NCBI GenBank assembly: GCA_900550025.1 | Contig: URQP01000061.1 | Span: 1-16,404 of the forward strand | From: an uncultured Porphyromonadaceae bacterium | Lineage (GTDB): Bacteria; Bacteroidota; Bacteroidia; Bacteroidales; Muribaculaceae | Direction of reading: 5' to 3' | Length of the DNA stretch: 16,404 bases | Part shown: piece by piece, positions 14,551 to 16,404 of the stretch | Layout of the letters: every line of letters starts with the position of its first letter | Numbering within the stretch: the first letter of the stretch is position 1 | Notes under the pieces: generated by a model | Told to the model about the DNA's origin: nothing | What the model saw: only the letters and a program-made list of their open reading frames with translations | Database searches by the model: none | Made by a program: the position numbers and the translations under genes

Positions 14551-15117
14551 TTAATTTCCGGTTTTGTCGGTTTGATGTTCTTCAGGGTCATAGAGCATGC
14601 CGGTGCAAAGGCACATACGGCTGCCGTTGCGTTGCAGTATGTCGAAATTCACGCAGCTTTCGCATCCTTTCCAGAAAGCCGCGTCGTCGGTCAGTTGCGA
14701 GAATGTGACAGGGCGGTAGCCCAATTCGCTGTTCATTTTCATTACTGCTGCGCCTGTCGTCAGGCTGAATATCTTGGCTTCAGGGAACATTTTCCTTGAA
14801 AGCTCGAATATGTTGCGCTTGATGCGTTTGGCCAGTCCTATGCCGCGGAACTCGTCGGCTACAATCAGTCCGGAATTGGCCACGAACTGGCGGTTGCTCC
14901 AGCTTTCGATGTAGCTGAATCCGGCGAACCTTCCTTCGTAGGTGGCCACCACAGCCTTGTGCTCAAGCATTTTTTGCCTTACGTATTCCGGAGAGCGTTT
15001 CGCTATTCCCGTGCCGCGCACTTTTGCCGCGCGCGCGATGGTGTCGAGTATTTCGTCGACATATTTAACGTGCTTTTCGCCGGCTACTTCTATATTAATG
15101 TTGTTTATGTCAATCAT
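14551..15117 (-). CDS. GNAT-family N-acyltransferase in the arginine operon (candidate glutamate N-acyltransferase)
   Basis: This 188-residue protein has the GNAT acyl-CoA-binding fold. The strand-helix motif A is SGLIVADEFRGIGLAKRIKR (82-101), with the R-G-I-G-L-A pyrophosphate loop (91-96), preceded by AVVATYEGRFAGFSYIESW (55-73) and followed by FSLTTGAAVMKMNSELGYRP (117-136). The C-terminal part is unusual, with Cys at 152, 155, 169 and 171 (GCESC and CLC) that could bind a metal. It is coupled to argR by an ATGA overlap and followed 13 bases later by argG. No ArgA or ArgJ is visible, so it is a good candidate for the first step, glutamate N-acetylation or N-succinylation. That function is inferred from position and fold, not from a specific motif. 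Confidence 0.85.
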   Translation of the reverse strand: MIDINNINIEVAGEKHVKYVDEILDTIARAAKVRGTGIAKRSPEYVRQKMLEHKAVVATYEGRFAGFSYIESWSNRQFVANSGLIVADEFRGIGLAKRIKRNIFELSRKMFPEAKIFSLTTGAAVMKMNSELGYRPVTFSQLTDDAAFWKGCESCVNFDILQRNGSRMCLCTGMLYDPEEHQTDKTGN

Positions 15118-15614
15118 TTTGCTTTCAGGTTGTTATGGTTTATCGGTATGAAGCGTTGCAGTGCCTGTATCGCGCGTTCCCGCGTTACATCCTCTTTGAG
15201 GACAGCGAACACAGTGTCTGCTCCGGCTATAGTGCCTAAGATTTCGTCGGGGCGGCTCATGTCGATGTCGTATGCTAGTCCGCCGGCATAGCCGTTGCGG
15301 GTTTTTATCACGGCTATGTTGCCGGAGAAAGTAAGCGAAACGAAGCCTATCTGGCTGTTCGGCGAAGCCGGCCCTTGGTTGATGGTCAGCATCTTGTCTT
15401 TCACTTCGTTGCTGTCGGGCACGATATATACGTAACTTCCTTTGTCGGTGGCTACTTTCGTCACTTTCAGCGTTTTCAAGTCGCGTGACAGCGTGGCTTG
15501 TGTTACCGGGTAGCCCCGTTTGGCAAGCAGTTTCACGAAGTCCTCCTGACATTTGACGCTCTGGGTGGCTATTATTTCAAGGATAGCCTGCAGCCTTGAC
15601 GTTTTATTCTTCAT
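15114..15614 (-). CDS. argR: Arginine repressor
   Basis: This is an arginine-sensing transcription factor that represses arginine synthesis genes as a hexamer. The N-terminal winged helix-turn-helix (about 5-65) contains VTQATLSRDLKTL (37-49), the ArgR recognition helix with the conserved Ser-Arg. The C-terminal oligomerisation and arginine-binding domain has GTIAGADTVFAVL (127-139), where Asp133 matches the arginine-contacting residue of the GTIAGDDT motif. The ATG at 15614 gives 166 residues with the expected MKNKTSRLQAILEII start; an upstream in-frame ATG would add 12 residues and would lie within the likely operator/-7 region. It heads the operon and overlaps the GNAT gene by ATGA. A palindrome over its -7 box suggests autoregulation. 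Confidence 0.95.
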   Translation of the reverse strand: MKNKTSRLQAILEIIATQSVKCQEDFVKLLAKRGYPVTQATLSRDLKTLKVTKVATDKGSYVYIVPDSNEVKDKMLTINQGPASPNSQIGFVSLTFSGNIAVIKTRNGYAGGLAYDIDMSRPDEILGTIAGADTVFAVLKEDVTRERAIQALQRFIPINHNNLKAK

Positions 15615-15636
15615 ACGTAGAATATTCTGATAACGT

Positions 15637-15657
15637 TGTATATTATGCAAATATACA
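15637..15657. promoter_or_regulatory. Palindrome over the argR promoter, putative ArgR operator
   Basis: TGTATAT (15637-15643) and ATATACA (15651-15657) form a perfect 7-base inverted repeat with a 7-base spacer. Further ATACA half-sites follow at 15664-15668 and 15674-15678, spaced 11 and 10 bases from the one at 15653-15657, so they lie on one face of the helix. The palindrome covers the -7 box of argR, a natural position for repression. It does not match the Escherichia coli ARG box closely. Confidence 0.5.
15648..15655 (-). promoter_or_regulatory. -7 promoter element of the arginine operon
   Basis: TATATTTG on the minus strand fits TAnnTTTG and ends 33 bases before the argR start, the same distance as for the DUF2795 gene. 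No -33 TTTG or ATTG is seen at 19-20 bases upstream, where instead the ATACA half-sites lie, so the promoter may be weak or depend on other contacts. Confidence 0.5.
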
Positions 15658-15743
15658 CAATTTATACATATTGATACAGTATGGATGCAGTTGATTTTGA
15701 TATGCGGTTGATAGTATAAGTTTATCAGGCTTTGCGAGCAAGC

Positions 15744-16404
15744 TTATTCAAACCGCCAGATAATCAGTCCCACTTTTTCTCCGCTTGAATTTTTAGGCAC
15801 GGAAAAGCGCGATTTGAGCGAAGCCTGCTCGCAGCTTCGTCGGACTTGGCTGTTGGCCGCGGCTGCTCCTTTGCCTCCTGCGTATGTGGCTTCGATTACT
15901 TTTCCGGCTGAGTTGACACGCACGCGTATGCGCACTTCTCCGTCGACACTGCTGGCCGGCCGGCCCCATGAGGAAAGGGTGTATCCTACGCCGAGCGTGT
16001 GCCCCGGTTGTCCTGACAATGCTCCATGGTCGGCATTCCCGTTTTGGGAGCCGCTTTTGCCTCCGCCCGGTTTCCCGAACGCTCCTTTTACGTCGCTGCT
16101 TATCCTGCGGCTTTCGTTCTGCTGGCGTTCACGCTCCTTTTTTGCCCGGGCCTGTGCCTCAAGCTCTTCTTTCGACGGGCCGTTCTGTTTCTTTTCAGAC
16201 GACATTTCTGAGCTTTCGTTAGTCGATACGAGCGATGTGCCTTCTCCTTGCTCGCCGGAATTCATTTCGTCTTCGGCTTGGAGGGAAGACTCGTCGGCCG
16301 TGGAGCTTGCCGCCTCTCCATTGTCGAGATTCGGCAGCGGCATATCGCCGAGCATCACGTATTCTCCGCCGAATGTGATGTCGGCCTTCGGTTGTAGCGG
16401 CGGG
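15744..16404 (-). CDS. TonB-like energy transducer, C-terminal part (cut by right window edge)
   Basis: About 219 residues are visible; the frame is open to the window edge, so the start, including the expected N-terminal membrane helix, is outside. The visible part begins with a Bacteroidales TonB-like segment (DITFGGEYVMLGDMPLPNL), continues with a low-complexity Ser/Glu/Gln-rich periplasmic linker, a short charged helix (EELEAQARAKKERERQQNE), a Gly/Ser/Asn-rich spacer, and ends in a TonB_C-like domain (GEVRIRVRVNSAGKVIEATY, then VGLIIWRFE). Such proteins couple inner-membrane ExbB/ExbD energy to outer-membrane transport, or act like TolA in envelope integrity. ExbB/ExbD partner genes would be expected upstream, outside the window. 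An internal GTG-ATG at 16358-16353 is not the start. It ends 129 bases before argR begins. Confidence 0.85.
   Translation of the reverse strand, partial: PPLQPKADITFGGEYVMLGDMPLPNLDNGEAASSTADESSLQAEDEMNSGEQGEGTSLVSTNESSEMSSEKKQNGPSKEELEAQARAKKERERQQNESRRISSDVKGAFGKPGGGKSGSQNGNADHGALSGQPGHTLGVGYTLSSWGRPASSVDGEVRIRVRVNSAGKVIEATYAGGKGAAAANSQVRRSCEQASLKSRFSVPKNSSGEKVGLIIWRFE

Noticed and set aside
14538..14591. N-terminal extension of argG from the ATG at 14591
   Set aside because: It would overlap the GNAT gene and add a Lys/Pro-rich tail before the PP-loop, which is not typical. The ATG at 14537 is preferred, but this is not excluded.

Overview
This window looks like the chromosome of a Bacteroidales bacterium, and the gut family Muribaculaceae is my best guess. 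Four things point there. The arginine genes have the Bacteroidales order argR, GNAT acetyltransferase, argG, argC, argD. There is a 73-residue acidic DUF2795-type protein. Shine-Dalgarno sequences are mostly absent. Several genes are preceded by the Bacteroidetes -7 promoter motif TAnnTTTG. No tRNA, rRNA, CRISPR array, transposase or integrase is visible.

Layout. (1) 1-3011, plus strand: the 3' end of hutH, then hutI (histidine breakdown), then a secreted SGNH esterase of the sialate O-acetylesterase type. (2) 3045-5752, minus strand: an intact and visibly A+T-richer DpnII/MboI-type restriction-modification cassette (Dam-like methylase, DpnII-family nuclease, DpnA-like second methylase). (3) 5835-7321, minus strand: a DUF2795 protein, a PduO-type cobalamin adenosyltransferase and a LOG-family nucleotide hydrolase. 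(4) 7398-9285, plus strand: an isolated pair made of a small acidic protein with a basic C-terminal tip and a protein resembling the SU10/DUF5309-type phage major capsid protein, with no other phage gene nearby. (5) 9411-9941, plus strand: an Hsp20 chaperone with a clear ribosome binding site and terminator. (6) 9945-15657, minus strand: a tightly packed arginine operon (argR, GNAT, argG, argC, argD) ending in pncB, with a palindrome over the argR promoter. (7) 15744-16404, minus strand: a TonB-like energy transducer cut by the window edge.

How the genes work together. hutH and hutI catalyse the first and third steps of histidine degradation. The three restriction genes form one self-contained system expected to act on GATC. 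By my by-eye count GATC occurs only 4 times in the roughly 13.7 kb outside the cassette but 5 times in the 2.66 kb inside it, so the host sequence appears purged of the site while the cassette is much less so. ArgR, ArgG, ArgC and ArgD are arginine synthesis functions. The GNAT protein, coupled to argR by an ATGA overlap, is the obvious candidate for the otherwise missing first (glutamate N-acylation) step.

The most unusual content is the capsid-like gene pair. It lacks terminase, portal, protease and tail genes, its capsid-like protein starts with a long hydrophobic stretch, and it ends at a set of three related repeats. It could be a phage remnant or a domesticated protein shell. The longest gene-free stretches are 5701-5903 (promoter of the restriction cassette plus a hairpin terminator) and 9214-9424 (repeats and the hsp20 leader). 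Neither exceeds 300 bases.
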